The position numbers and the translations under genes were made by a program. The notes below the pieces were generated by a model. The model searched no databases. It saw only the letters and a program-made list of their open reading frames with translations, and was not told where the DNA came from. Positions 34,649 to 42,971 of a stretch of DNA of 64,000 nucleotides are shown here, in pieces (positions within the stretch are counted from its first letter, which is position 1; every line of letters begins with the position of its first letter). The stretch comes from an uncultured Bacteroidales bacterium (lineage in GTDB: Bacteria > Bacteroidota > Bacteroidia > Bacteroidales > Paludibacteraceae), in NCBI GenBank assembly GCA_902799705.1, contig CADCBP010000012.1:62001-126000 (forward strand), read 5' to 3'.

Positions 34649-35782
34649 TTATGGATGCAGGTGGCGAAGAAAATCTGATAGATAAAGCCGCCAGTTGCGC
34701 CATGTATGACCACCCGTAGTCTCCATATAATAGACGCGGGTGGTTTGTTTTTTTTCCAGACGCCGGTAGAAACGCTTGGCATTAGCATGGAACATGTCTT
34801 TCTTGCCGGTATAGACATACACGGCGGCGCTATCCTGCGGCAGTTGTTTCTTATGTACCACCGGAGAGAACATTCCTACAGCAGCAAAATAACCGGGCAT
34901 CAAATTCGAAGTATTCGCCGCTATCCGCGCCCCATCAGAAAGGCCGGCTATATACCGTTTGCCCGAGGCGCAATACATTGTATCCACCATTTGTATCAAC
35001 TCCAGCAATCCTAATTCTATGTCGTGGTCATGACACAGACGCGGGTAATTGAACACATTATTCCATAATGTATGATGGCTGGGGCGGTCTTCGTGTACTC
35101 CGTAATTCACATCCGGCATTACAATAATCATCGGTTCGCACTTGCCCATAGCCACAAGATTTTCCATTATGTGTATGGCTCGTCCTCTTTCGCTCCATGA
35201 GCCTTCATAGCCGTTAATGCCGTGTAGAAGATATAAAATAGGGCAGTTGGTCTTCAAGCATTGAGTGTCGAAACCTGCCGGCAAATAGATATTCACCCGA
35301 CGGTTTAATTTCTCGGCAGAGCTATACCATGTCGTTCGAAGGAGCTGTCCTTCCTGCTCAGGCTGTTTGTATAAATCCGCTTGTGCAGAGCCACCCACAT
35401 TCACCACATTCCATTTATGCATCTTCTGCCACGCAGTGTCCGTATTGAGCGGATCGGGTTTTCGTTTTCCGTTCACGCGGAAACAATAGGTGTACATCTC
35501 CGGACTGACAGCACGTGTCGTTGCGTGAAAACAGCCGTCACTTTCCAAATGCATCTTAATCCGCCGTGTATGATCGGTATAACGCGACGTATCCTCATCT
35601 GCATAGAGCAAATCGCTCTGTACACTCACACGCTTGGCCGCGCCGCAATAGCAGAAACTAAGCGTACTATCTTCGTTTATTGTGACAGAAGAGTAGTGGC
35701 TCGATATACGGATGATATGTCGGTTACTCGCTTCAGCGGGAAGCACGCAAAGCAGAAATAGCAGTAGCAGTAGAATGATCAT
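34649..35782 (-). CDS. Secreted CE1-like alpha/beta-hydrolase esterase
   Basis: A 377-residue protein with a Leu-rich signal peptide (cleavage after AEA near residue 18). Residues 25-130 form a CBM48/E-set-like domain (MYTYCFRVNGKRKPDPLN). Then comes an esterase D/feruloyl-esterase-type hydrolase with NCPILYLLHGINGYEGSW (oxyanion region), IAGLSDGARIA (nucleophile Ser, in place of the common GLSMGG), YTGKKDMF (Asp) and TTGGHTWRNW (His). Such carbohydrate esterases remove ferulate or acetate from plant polysaccharides; the true substrate is not shown. Overlaps the PCMD gene by 50 bp on the same strand. Confidence 0.82.
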   Translation of the reverse strand: MIILLLLLFLLCVLPAEASNRHIIRISSHYSSVTINEDSTLSFCYCGAAKRVSVQSDLLYADEDTSRYTDHTRRIKMHLESDGCFHATTRAVSPEMYTYCFRVNGKRKPDPLNTDTAWQKMHKWNVVNVGGSAQADLYKQPEQEGQLLRTTWYSSAEKLNRRVNIYLPAGFDTQCLKTNCPILYLLHGINGYEGSWSERGRAIHIMENLVAMGKCEPMIIVMPDVNYGVHEDRPSHHTLWNNVFNYPRLCHDHDIELGLLELIQMVDTMYCASGKRYIAGLSDGARIAANTSNLMPGYFAAVGMFSPVVHKKQLPQDSAAVYVYTGKKDMFHANAKRFYRRLEKKQTTRVYYMETTGGHTWRNWRLYLSDFLRHLHP

Positions 35783-36689
35783 AGGCTAATCGCATATTAT
35801 CACACCAAACGACATTGCCCGGACAACCGGTGAAAGGAGCCATCGAACCTGCAGAGATCTGAATAATCAGATGGGTAGGTTCTACATCACCACGAAACCC
35901 CACTTCTTCGATACATACCATCTGTCCGTTGGCATTATGGGTTTTATGACGATTATTGGATAGTTCTTTAAGGTTCTCTCCGTCTTGCCCGTAAACAACC
36001 GGCAGACGAAAATCATTCTGCCAATCAGTCGTTTTATCAATTGGCTGAACGGCCGTTCCGACACGGTAAGCATAGACGTGCCCGTTCTCTTCCCAGCGGT
36101 GCTGCAGAATGAGCGTAATATGACCGTGGTCGCGACCTGTTATTTCTTTCACTTTGGTTTTCGCAGGCGCGTAAACAGCGGACTTGGACTGAATAAGTGC
36201 TTTGTAATCCAGAATGAGTGCGCTGGGACGTCCGGTAAATGGCACTCCCATGTCAATTGCAGAGTTTGGGTCCGAACTCTGTTTCATTCCCACGATGTCA
36301 ATCATCGAACCGGTATATATAGAGCCTGTAGCTAGTGCCTTGAAATCGATCCCTATTGCGGTTACTTCTTCCAATGTACTCTGCATCCTGCAGCAAGTGC
36401 CCTCGCCCCTTTTTTCCGGTGTGACGGAAACCGACACTTTGTCCACTCCAAGCGCGCGGGCATGGGCGTTGCTGCTGCTCCACGGACCGCCTATCTTATA
36501 GAGCGTCTTCGTCTTACCGCCGATGAGGGCTGACTCTTTGATCTGCTGCCCCGTCCAGTGTTCGAAATCGCCGAAAGGAATAGGTTCTATGCGCTCGTGC
36601 TCTTGAGCGTGCGCACCGAGTGCAATGAACAAAAGGGTGATCACTAATCCTGCGACTAATACGCCGGCTAAAAATCTATTTATATTCAT
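35733..36689 (-). CDS. PCMD domain protein
   Basis: A 318-residue protein with an N-terminal signal/anchor (MNINRFLAGVLVAGLVITLLFIALGAHAQ) and a single putative carbohydrate-metabolism domain (PCMD). Visible motifs are FGDFEHWT, GGPWSSSNAHARALG, GVPFTGRPSALILDYK and a C-terminal GSMAPFTGCPGNVVWCDNMRLAYD, the characteristic final strand. PCMD proteins are surface lectin-like or hydrolase-linked in Bacteroidales. The start is ATG 36689; a TTG three codons up is less likely. It forms a run with the esterase and the small secreted protein. Confidence 0.85.
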   Translation of the reverse strand: MNINRFLAGVLVAGLVITLLFIALGAHAQEHERIEPIPFGDFEHWTGQQIKESALIGGKTKTLYKIGGPWSSSNAHARALGVDKVSVSVTPEKRGEGTCCRMQSTLEEVTAIGIDFKALATGSIYTGSMIDIVGMKQSSDPNSAIDMGVPFTGRPSALILDYKALIQSKSAVYAPAKTKVKEITGRDHGHITLILQHRWEENGHVYAYRVGTAVQPIDKTTDWQNDFRLPVVYGQDGENLKELSNNRHKTHNANGQMVCIEEVGFRGDVEPTHLIIQISAGSMAPFTGCPGNVVWCDNMRLAYDHSTATAISALRASR

Positions 36690-36700
36690 ATTTCTCAATT

Positions 36701-37033
36701 TTAAAAGTAGGTTCTAAAAGTAATCATTATTGTAGAATTGCCTTTGGGCACTGTATATAGTTCATTGTAAGGACAAGCGGTCGGACTGAACATCGCAAAC
36801 CATCGTGGCGCTTTTCCGATGATGCCTGGCATACGCGACATACCCATTCCTACGTCTATCAGCAGGCAAGGAGTAATAGGCGGTAAGTTGATATCAAAAT
36901 ACATTCGGCCTTTACCCACCTGACCGCCAAACAAACCTTTGTCGGTCTTACCAAAATGCGGCAACACGACGTATTCTGCGGCCGAAACGCTTATACTGAT
37001 GAGTAGTGACAGGCTGACAAGAAACTTCTTCAT
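36701..37033 (-). CDS. Small secreted protein, unrecognised
   Basis: A 110-residue product with a clear signal peptide (MKKFLVSLSLLISISVSAAE) and a beta-rich remainder (GGQVGKGRMYFDINLPPI, GNSTIMITFRTYF). The terminal aromatic F after alternating hydrophobics recalls small outer-membrane strands. I do not recognise it. The PCMD gene starts 11 bp after its stop, so the two are probably co-expressed. It overlaps the 3' end of the glycosyltransferase gene by 86 bp in another frame. Confidence 0.6.
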   Translation of the reverse strand: MKKFLVSLSLLISISVSAAEYVVLPHFGKTDKGLFGGQVGKGRMYFDINLPPITPCLLIDVGMGMSRMPGIIGKAPRWFAMFSPTACPYNELYTVPKGNSTIMITFRTYF

Positions 37034-38192
37034 TGTCTTTAATCTCTTCATTCAACATCTCTTCAAACGCTGTGACAGACGCTGCAAGGCTGTATTTGCG
37101 GCCTGCAAGACGGTATTGTTCCTCCATATGCCGGCGCTCCTCGGGATGGTCGAGCCAATAATCGATAGCGCGTGCTAAATCCTTCGGGTCACCGGGCATA
37201 AACAGGCTCCGTCCGTCCAAAGCGAATTGCGGCGTAGCGGAAACGGAACTGTTTGCGATGACAGGCACCAATCCTGTTGCGAACGCCTCAATGCAACTGA
37301 TGGCTTCGCTCTCCATGTCGGAAGCGTGAACGTACAAATCAGTCGTCAGCAATTCCTCTATCAGTTCGTCACGCCCTACATAGATAAACTGCGGTTGGTG
37401 TTTCAACTCCTTGCCTAATTCCACATACTTGTCGTACTCCGGTCCGCGACCTGCGAAAACCAACTGAATCCTGTCAGCGTACTTGCTGTATTTGACCGCA
37501 TTGATGATTACGTCCTGCCGTTTCTCCTGACTCAACCGCCCGATCATCATAATCTTGAAGACCTGCTTTTGACTTTCGACTTTTGACTTTCGACTTTCAG
37601 CTTTCTTCTCTCCTGCCTCCATAAACGCATCCTGAATGCCATTGGAGATGACATGAATCTTTGCCGTATAACCGCGGTCCGCAATCATCCTGCCCATAAA
37701 TAAAGAAGGTACATGTACGTGGCGCACGCGATTATATATACGGCTACGGAACGAACGGTAGAACAACTCGTTAAACCATTCCACTTTGCCCATACTGACC
37801 GATGAAGTCATGTTCTCCGGCTGAATATGAAAAGCTGCCGTTACGGGTTTACCTATCTCATGGCAGTAATTGATTGCCTCCATCTCTATCCCAAACGGCA
37901 CAAACACATGTACAATATCCGCCCAGTCGCACGCGTTATGGACGATGTTTTTATTGTTATAGGCAAAACTGAAATCGTGTTTGTCGCATAGCGGTTGGAA
38001 TACCGGAATATGGAACTTTTTTGTGGTGAAATCACCATCTGTCAAATTGTTCTCAATGTACTCTGGAGTGTCCCAACAGAGAACTTTCACTTCATGACCT
38101 CTTTTGCGCAATTCACCTGTAAAACGCTGGGCGGAGATAGAGGTCCCGTTGTTGGTTGTATAAAAACTGTCTATTACGAATAAAATTTTCAT
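36948..38192 (-). CDS. GT4 family glycosyltransferase
   Basis: A 414-residue GT-B fold enzyme. The N-terminal MKILFVIDSFYTTNNGTSISAQRF and HVFVPFGIEMEA regions bind the acceptor. The C-terminal half has MMIGRLSQEKRQDVIINA, the nucleotide-sugar-binding HASDMESEAISCIEAFATGLVPVIANS (the paired Glu motif of GT4) and a closing helix. Donor and acceptor are unknown; lipid or polysaccharide glycosylation is likely. A short lysine/serine linker at residues about 206-222 is encoded by heptamer repeats (37571-37606). The last 25 residues (VSCQPVTTHQYKRFGRR..) lie in the overlap with the next gene and look non-conserved. Promoter: TACTTTTG at 38241-38234 with a poor -33 box. Confidence 0.88.
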   Translation of the reverse strand: MKILFVIDSFYTTNNGTSISAQRFTGELRKRGHEVKVLCWDTPEYIENNLTDGDFTTKKFHIPVFQPLCDKHDFSFAYNNKNIVHNACDWADIVHVFVPFGIEMEAINYCHEIGKPVTAAFHIQPENMTSSVSMGKVEWFNELFYRSFRSRIYNRVRHVHVPSLFMGRMIADRGYTAKIHVISNGIQDAFMEAGEKKAESRKSKVESQKQVFKIMMIGRLSQEKRQDVIINAVKYSKYADRIQLVFAGRGPEYDKYVELGKELKHQPQFIYVGRDELIEELLTTDLYVHASDMESEAISCIEAFATGLVPVIANSSVSATPQFALDGRSLFMPGDPKDLARAIDYWLDHPEERRHMEEQYRLAGRKYSLAASVTAFEEMLNEEIKDNEEVSCQPVTTHQYKRFGRRIRRVAAFW

Positions 38193-38305
38193 AAATTTAA
38201 TTGTTTTTGTGAGTTATTCTTCAAAATCGGCGGCAAAAGTACTGCTTTATAAGCAATTAGTGTTTTTCTGATTCATGCAAAGATTGTTCTATTTCTACTA
38301 TTCTG

Positions 38306-38337
38306 CTTGCATATATGAAAATTTTGTTGTACCTTTG
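38306..38337 (+). promoter_or_regulatory. Promoter of the AraC-family gene
   Basis: CTTG (38306-38309), 20 nt, TACCTTTG (38330-38337). Confidence 0.8.
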
Positions 38338-38376
38338 CACACAAATTGTTTTAATTCGTATATTCAAATCTGTACT

Positions 38377-39285
38377 ATGATGGCAAAAACAACCTTTGAA
38401 CAGAACGAAATCATGACCGATTACTCCGGTTTCAAGTGGATGAGTTTTATTCCGGGCAAGAGCGCTTTGGAAGATGTTTCCGTCATGGAAATCGCTACCA
38501 CGCAAGCCCGCTTTAGCCGCTTTATCCTCCCCGACCAATACTTCACGCCTACCTATTGTATCCAGATTGTCAAAGGAGGCTCTCTCCATATAAACATCAA
38601 CAATACGAAATACGAACTGACCGCCAACCAAGGCTGCCTTGTTACGCCCGAACTGCTGATTGAGAAACCGCAGAGTCTGGAAAATTATGTGGAAATGTTG
38701 GTTTTGTCTGTTTCGCGGGAGTTTATTCAGGAGCTGAATCTGGAGTTCCCGCTTGCTGCGACCGCGTTTATCTACGTCCATCCGGTGTGGAATATCAGCC
38801 CCAAAAGAATGGAACGCTTGGAGCAGTATTTCCATCTGATGCGCGAAGTGCTTGACGACAAGGACCGCAAAGCGGCTCTTCACTTGGTACGTTCGTTCTT
38901 CTATTATCTGGCGGAACCCGAACTGAATCATTTTCCGCAACAGAACATCTCTACCATGTCCCGCAACGAAGAAATCACCGGCCGCTTTATGCAGTTGGTG
39001 GACGAGCATTGCGAGCGACACCACAACCTCGACTGGTATGCCGAACAATTGTGTCTATCCACACGTTACGTGGCGAACACGGTCAAAGAAACGGTCGGTA
39101 TGACCGCCAGCGCCTGTATAGAGCACGCTATCACCCAACGAGCGCAAACACTCCTCTATACCACTACCCTATCTGTTCAGGAAATAGCCGACCAGCTCGG
39201 TTTCCAGAACCAGTCCCATTTCGGCACGTTCTTCAAGCGCCACACCGGCCTCTCACCGGCTGCCTTCAGAAAGAAGAAAGAATAA
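38377..39285 (+). CDS. AraC-family transcriptional regulator
   Basis: About 302 residues from ATG 38377 (or the adjacent ATG 38380). The N-terminal half has a cupin-like sensor pattern (QYFTPTYCIQIVKGGSLHINI, LTANQGCLVTPEL). The C-terminal AraC DNA-binding domain has two helix-turn-helix units: HHNLDWYAEQLCLSTRYVANTVKETVGMTASACI and LSVQEIADQLGFQNQSHFGTFFKRHTGLSPAAFR. It faces exuT (convergent) and is the only regulator near the hexuronate genes, but its targets and effector are unknown. The longer open frame upstream overlaps the promoter and is not used. Confidence 0.9.
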   Translation: MMAKTTFEQNEIMTDYSGFKWMSFIPGKSALEDVSVMEIATTQARFSRFILPDQYFTPTYCIQIVKGGSLHININNTKYELTANQGCLVTPELLIEKPQSLENYVEMLVLSVSREFIQELNLEFPLAATAFIYVHPVWNISPKRMERLEQYFHLMREVLDDKDRKAALHLVRSFFYYLAEPELNHFPQQNISTMSRNEEITGRFMQLVDEHCERHHNLDWYAEQLCLSTRYVANTVKETVGMTASACIEHAITQRAQTLLYTTTLSVQEIADQLGFQNQSHFGTFFKRHTGLSPAAFRKKKE

Positions 39286-39287
39286 GT

Positions 39288-39373
39288 TGTATATCGAATA
39301 AATATACGGATAAGCAATAATCGTTCCGTGGGAATCCACGGATTAGTAATAATCGTTCCGTATAAATATACGG
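39288..39373. repeat. Array of short palindromes, 32-bp period
   Basis: Hairpins CCGTGG/CCACGG (39326-39341) and CCGTAT/ATACGG (39358-39373), each with a 4-nt loop ending AAT, plus a degenerate first unit at 39288-39309. Spacers of 16 nt are nearly identical (ATAAGCAATAATCGTT and ATTAGTAATAATCGTT). Arms vary but remain complementary. Confidence 0.8.
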
Positions 39374-39441
39374 ATAAGAACAGGACCATCACGGGACCCA
39401 TGTCCTGAGAAGAACCTAAGAATAGTACAATCAGAACAAAA

Positions 39442-39465
39442 GAAGCGGCTCATTTGAGTCGCTTC
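39442..39465 (-). terminator. exuT terminator
   Basis: 10-bp stem (39465-39456 with 39451-39442, one G-U pair), 4-nt loop, then TTTTG on the minus strand, 30 bp past the exuT stop. Confidence 0.7.
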
Positions 39466-39494
39466 CTTTATCTATTTAGTACTTAGTCACTTGG

Positions 39495-40931
39495 TCACTT
39501 AACCACGACCGGTTTGTACTTAGGTACAAGAGCCTTCATTACACTCCAGCCGATAAGGTAAGCTACTGCGCAGATGCAGAACACAATCATGTACGCAGCC
39601 TCCTTTCCTGTGAAGCCCATGAATGCAAATGCGTCGCCTAAACCTGCCGAGTAGTCAAAGAGAACACCCGAACCTTTGTTGATGAGGAATGAACCTACAC
39701 CGCCGGCCATGGCACCTATACCGGTGATGGTAGCGACAGCCGATTTCGGGAACATATCACCCGTGGTGGAGAAGATATTCGCACTCCAGCTCTGGTGAGC
39801 AGCTCCCACGATACCGATGATGATAGCCACTGCCCAAGGACCATAAACACTACCAAGAGGTTGTGCGAACAAAGCCAACAATGGGAAGAACGCAAAGATT
39901 AACATCGCGCGCATACGACCGGCGTACGGCTCCATGCCTTTCTTCTCTACGAAGATCTTAGGCAAGTATCCGCCGAACAGCGAAACGACTGTTACGATAG
40001 CGTACAGCGTGAAGATCAACGCGATACCCTGCGGGTCGGAAGCCTTGATACCGAACTGGTCTTGGAAATAAGCCGGAGCCCAGAAGAGGAAGAACCACCA
40101 AACACCGTCTGTCATGAACTTGCCAAAGGCAAACGACCAGGTCTGTTTGTGCTTGAATGCCTCACCAAACGACATCTGTTTCTCCTCCTTTGCTTCTTGT
40201 TTCGGAGCGTCTTTCTCGTCCTGGTGAATATACTCCAACTCTGCCTCATTCACGTGCTTGGACTCCTCCGGTTTGTCATAGACAAAGATCCAGATACCGG
40301 CCCAGATGAAGCCCAGCGCACCGATGATGATGAACGCCATCTCCCATCCGAGGCTCTTCGCCAGCAATGGAATAGTAGCAGGAGCAGCCAACGCACCTAC
40401 AGACGCACCTGCGTTGAACAGGGCAGTAGCGAACGCGCGGTCTTTCTTCGGGAAATACTCTGCGGTCACTTTGATAGCTGCAGGGAAGTTACCCGCCTCA
40501 CCAAGTCCCAAGATCAGACGGCAGGCAAGGAACAGCCACACACTCACCATGGATATTGAACTCACTATCGCACCGGTTGCATTCAGCAAAGCAGCTTTGT
40601 CGGCAACACCGACGATCTGCTCGGTTACCCAACCGCAGCCTGCGTGCATCACAGCGCCTAACGACCATACGACGATGGCAATCAGGTAACCTTTCTTCGT
40701 GCCCATCCAGTCGATGAACTTACCGGCGAAGAGGCAGAAGATAGCGTACGCAATAGAGAACACACCGGTAATCGTTCCGTAGTCGGAGTCGGTCCAGTGG
40801 AACTCAGGCTGAATAAACTCTTTGAAGGTCAACGACAGAACCTGGCGGTCCATGTAGTTAACCGTAGTGGCGAAGAAAAGCATCGCACACATGACCCAAC
40901 GCCAGTTGGTCATAATTTCTTTTTTATTCAT
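39495..40931 (-). CDS. exuT: Hexuronate transporter (MFS)
   Basis: A 478-residue major-facilitator symporter for galacturonate/glucuronate. Twelve hydrophobic segments are visible. MTNWRWVMCAMLFFATTVNYMDRQVLS opens helix 1, FLACRLILGLGEAGNFPAAIK holds the family motif, and a charged cytosolic loop (EEKQMSFGEAFKHKQTW) separates the two halves. Sequence and context (kdgA, kdgK, uxaC) both support ExuT over other anion:cation symporters. The start is ATG 40931, three codons after an alternative. It is the last gene of the uronate run, separated from kdgA by a hairpin repeat. Confidence 0.9.
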   Translation of the reverse strand: MNKKEIMTNWRWVMCAMLFFATTVNYMDRQVLSLTFKEFIQPEFHWTDSDYGTITGVFSIAYAIFCLFAGKFIDWMGTKKGYLIAIVVWSLGAVMHAGCGWVTEQIVGVADKAALLNATGAIVSSISMVSVWLFLACRLILGLGEAGNFPAAIKVTAEYFPKKDRAFATALFNAGASVGALAAPATIPLLAKSLGWEMAFIIIGALGFIWAGIWIFVYDKPEESKHVNEAELEYIHQDEKDAPKQEAKEEKQMSFGEAFKHKQTWSFAFGKFMTDGVWWFFLFWAPAYFQDQFGIKASDPQGIALIFTLYAIVTVVSLFGGYLPKIFVEKKGMEPYAGRMRAMLIFAFFPLLALFAQPLGSVYGPWAVAIIIGIVGAAHQSWSANIFSTTGDMFPKSAVATITGIGAMAGGVGSFLINKGSGVLFDYSAGLGDAFAFMGFTGKEAAYMIVFCICAVAYLIGWSVMKALVPKYKPVVVK

Positions 40932-40943
40932 AAAAAACAAATT

Positions 40944-41068
40944 TATTTACGATTTGTACATTTACCATTTGGTCATTTATTTTGTCATTGAATCATCTGT
41001 GCGATAAATGGCTAAATTACCAAATATCCCAATAAATGGTACATGGTAAATGACCAAATGGTACATGG
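40944..41068. repeat. Hairpin-forming spacer repeat, copy 1
   Basis: TACCATTTGGTCATTTA (40963-40979) is perfectly complementary to 41047-41063, enclosing about 67 nt. The whole spacer is closely similar to copy 2 on the other side of kdgA (41749-41883). Confidence 0.75.
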
Positions 41069-41071
41069 ACA

Positions 41072-41740
41072 TTACTTACGGCACGCTGCAATAATGTCAA
41101 AACATTCTTGACATTTTGCCGTGACGTAAGCCCAGTCGCCGGCTTTGACTTTGTCACTCGGGAAGAGCTTGGAACCCATACCAACGCAGTAAACACCAGC
41201 TGCGAACCATTTCTCGAGGTTCTCTTTCTCCGGAGCTACACCGCCGGTAACCATGATCTTCGACCACGGCATCGGAGCCATCAGACCCTTCACGAGGTTC
41301 GGACCAACTACATCGCCCGGGAACACCTTCGTAAAGTCGCATCCTACCTCCTGAGCCGCACCGATCTCGCTCGGTGTGAGGCAGCCCGGACAGTAGGTCA
41401 CGCAACGGCGGTTGCAGACCACTGCGATGTCTTTGTTAAACAACGGACCAACTACGAAGTTAGCGCCTAACTGCAAGTACAGCGCAGCCGTCGGAGCGTC
41501 AACTACGCTACCGATACCGAGTGCCAATTCCGGGCACTCTTTAGCCACCCACTTGCTCAACTCGCCGAACACCTCGTGTGCGAAATCGCCGCGGTTGGTG
41601 AACTCGAAAGCGCGTACGCCGCCCTCGTAGCAAGCTTTAATCACGTTCTTACATACTTCTACGTCCTTGTGATAGAACACAGGAACCATCGGTGCAGCGG
41701 CAATCTTCGCCATCACCTGAAACTTATCAAATTTAGCCAT
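41072..41740 (-). CDS. kdgA: KDPG/KHG aldolase
   Basis: Cleaves 2-keto-3-deoxy-6-phosphogluconate into pyruvate and glyceraldehyde 3-phosphate. The 222-residue class I aldolase has MVPVFYHKDVEVCKNVIKACYEGG, the catalytic Glu in FEFTNRG, GIGSVVD, VTYCPGCLTPSEI and the Schiff-base Lys in CDFTKVFPGDVVGPN, then VTGGVAPEKENL. It catalyses the last step of the hexuronate branch, directly downstream of kdgK. Both flanking spacers are copies of the same hairpin repeat. Confidence 0.95.
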   Translation of the reverse strand: MAKFDKFQVMAKIAAAPMVPVFYHKDVEVCKNVIKACYEGGVRAFEFTNRGDFAHEVFGELSKWVAKECPELALGIGSVVDAPTAALYLQLGANFVVGPLFNKDIAVVCNRRCVTYCPGCLTPSEIGAAQEVGCDFTKVFPGDVVGPNLVKGLMAPMPWSKIMVTGGVAPEKENLEKWFAAGVYCVGMGSKLFPSDKVKAGDWAYVTAKCQECFDIIAACRK

Positions 41741-41748
41741 AAATCTAT

Positions 41749-41883
41749 TTACGATTTGTTCATTTACAATTTGGTCATTTATTTTGCCATTTAGTCATTT
41801 TACCATTGTATCATCTATGCGCCAAATGGCTAAATAGCCAAATGAGCCAATAAATGGTACATGGTAAATGACCAAATGGTACT
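41749..41883. repeat. Hairpin-forming spacer repeat, copy 2
   Basis: The arm 41765-41781 (one mismatch) pairs with TAAATGACCAAATGGTA (41865-41881). It shares long identical segments with copy 1, including CAATAAATGGTACATGGTAA. Confidence 0.75.
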
Positions 41884-41889
41884 TAAGCG

Positions 41890-42915
41890 TTAGCGTTGTA
41901 CTCGTCCATTCGCGTTACCACCTGCAAGGCTCAATACTTCGTCCTCACTTACCAAGTTGAAATCACCATTGATAGTGTGCTTCAGAGCCGAAGCAGCTAC
42001 TGCGAACTCAAGAGCCGATGCCTGGTCGCCCGGATATTTGAGCATACCGTGGATCAGACCGCCGGAGAACGAGTCACCGCCACCTACGCGGTCGATGATC
42101 GGGTTGATCTCGTAGCGCTTGCTCTGGTAGAACTCCTTACCGTTGTAGATCATCGCCTTCCAGCCGTTGAACGTAGCGCTGTAGCTCTCGCGCAGCGTCG
42201 AAACAACGTACTTGAAGCCGAACTCTTTCATCATCTGCTCGAAGATGCCCTTGTAGCCTTCAGCGTTGGTCTCGCCGCCTTCTACATCTGCATCGGGCTT
42301 GAAACCGAGACAGAGCTCTGCATCCTCTTCGTTACCGATACAAACATCCACGTACTTCATCAACGGACGCATGATCGAGATAGCTTTCTCGCTCGTCCAC
42401 AGTTTCTTACGGAAGTTCAGGTCCACCGAAACGGTTACGCCGTGACGTTTAGCAGCCTCGCAAGCGAGTTTCGTGATCTCAGCAGCCTTGTCCGAGATAG
42501 CCGGAGTGATACCACTCCAGTGGAACCATGCTGCACCTTCCATGATCTTGTCGAAGTCGAAATCCTTCGGATCAGCCTCAGCGATAGCGCTGTGAGCACG
42601 GTCGTAGATGACCTTGGAAGGACGCATCGAAGCACCGGTCTCGCAGTAGTACAGACCTACGCGGTCGCCGCCACGAACGATGTACTCGGTGTTCACGCCA
42701 TAACGACGCAGCGAGTTAACAGCAATCTGACCGATCTCATGTTTCGGCAGTTTGGTAACGAAATAAGCCTCGTGACCGTAGTTGGCGCACGAAATAGCCA
42801 CGTTAGCCTCACCACCACCGGGGATAATACGGAAATGATCAGACTGAATGAAACGGTCTTGTCCCTCCGGACTCAGGCGGAGCATAATCTCGCCCAATGT
42901 AATAATTTTAGCCAT
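41890..42915 (-). CDS. kdgK: 2-keto-3-deoxygluconate kinase (PfkB family)
   Basis: Phosphorylates KDG to KDPG. The 341-residue ribokinase-fold enzyme has LGEIMLRLSPEGQDRF, the substrate loop PGGGEANVAISCANYGHEA, a VSVDLNFRKKLW strand and the catalytic/anion-hole motif DRVGGGDSFSGGLIHG (Asp base) near residue 270. It sits upstream of kdgA on the same strand, matching its role. Family members also include fructokinases; KDG is chosen from context and the N-terminal pattern. Confidence 0.92.
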   Translation of the reverse strand: MAKIITLGEIMLRLSPEGQDRFIQSDHFRIIPGGGEANVAISCANYGHEAYFVTKLPKHEIGQIAVNSLRRYGVNTEYIVRGGDRVGLYYCETGASMRPSKVIYDRAHSAIAEADPKDFDFDKIMEGAAWFHWSGITPAISDKAAEITKLACEAAKRHGVTVSVDLNFRKKLWTSEKAISIMRPLMKYVDVCIGNEEDAELCLGFKPDADVEGGETNAEGYKGIFEQMMKEFGFKYVVSTLRESYSATFNGWKAMIYNGKEFYQSKRYEINPIIDRVGGGDSFSGGLIHGMLKYPGDQASALEFAVAASALKHTINGDFNLVSEDEVLSLAGGNANGRVQR

Positions 42916-42971
42916 AGGTTAAATGAATTAAATTGGTTAATATTGTTGTTAATTATTGTTTTGCTTTTGTT

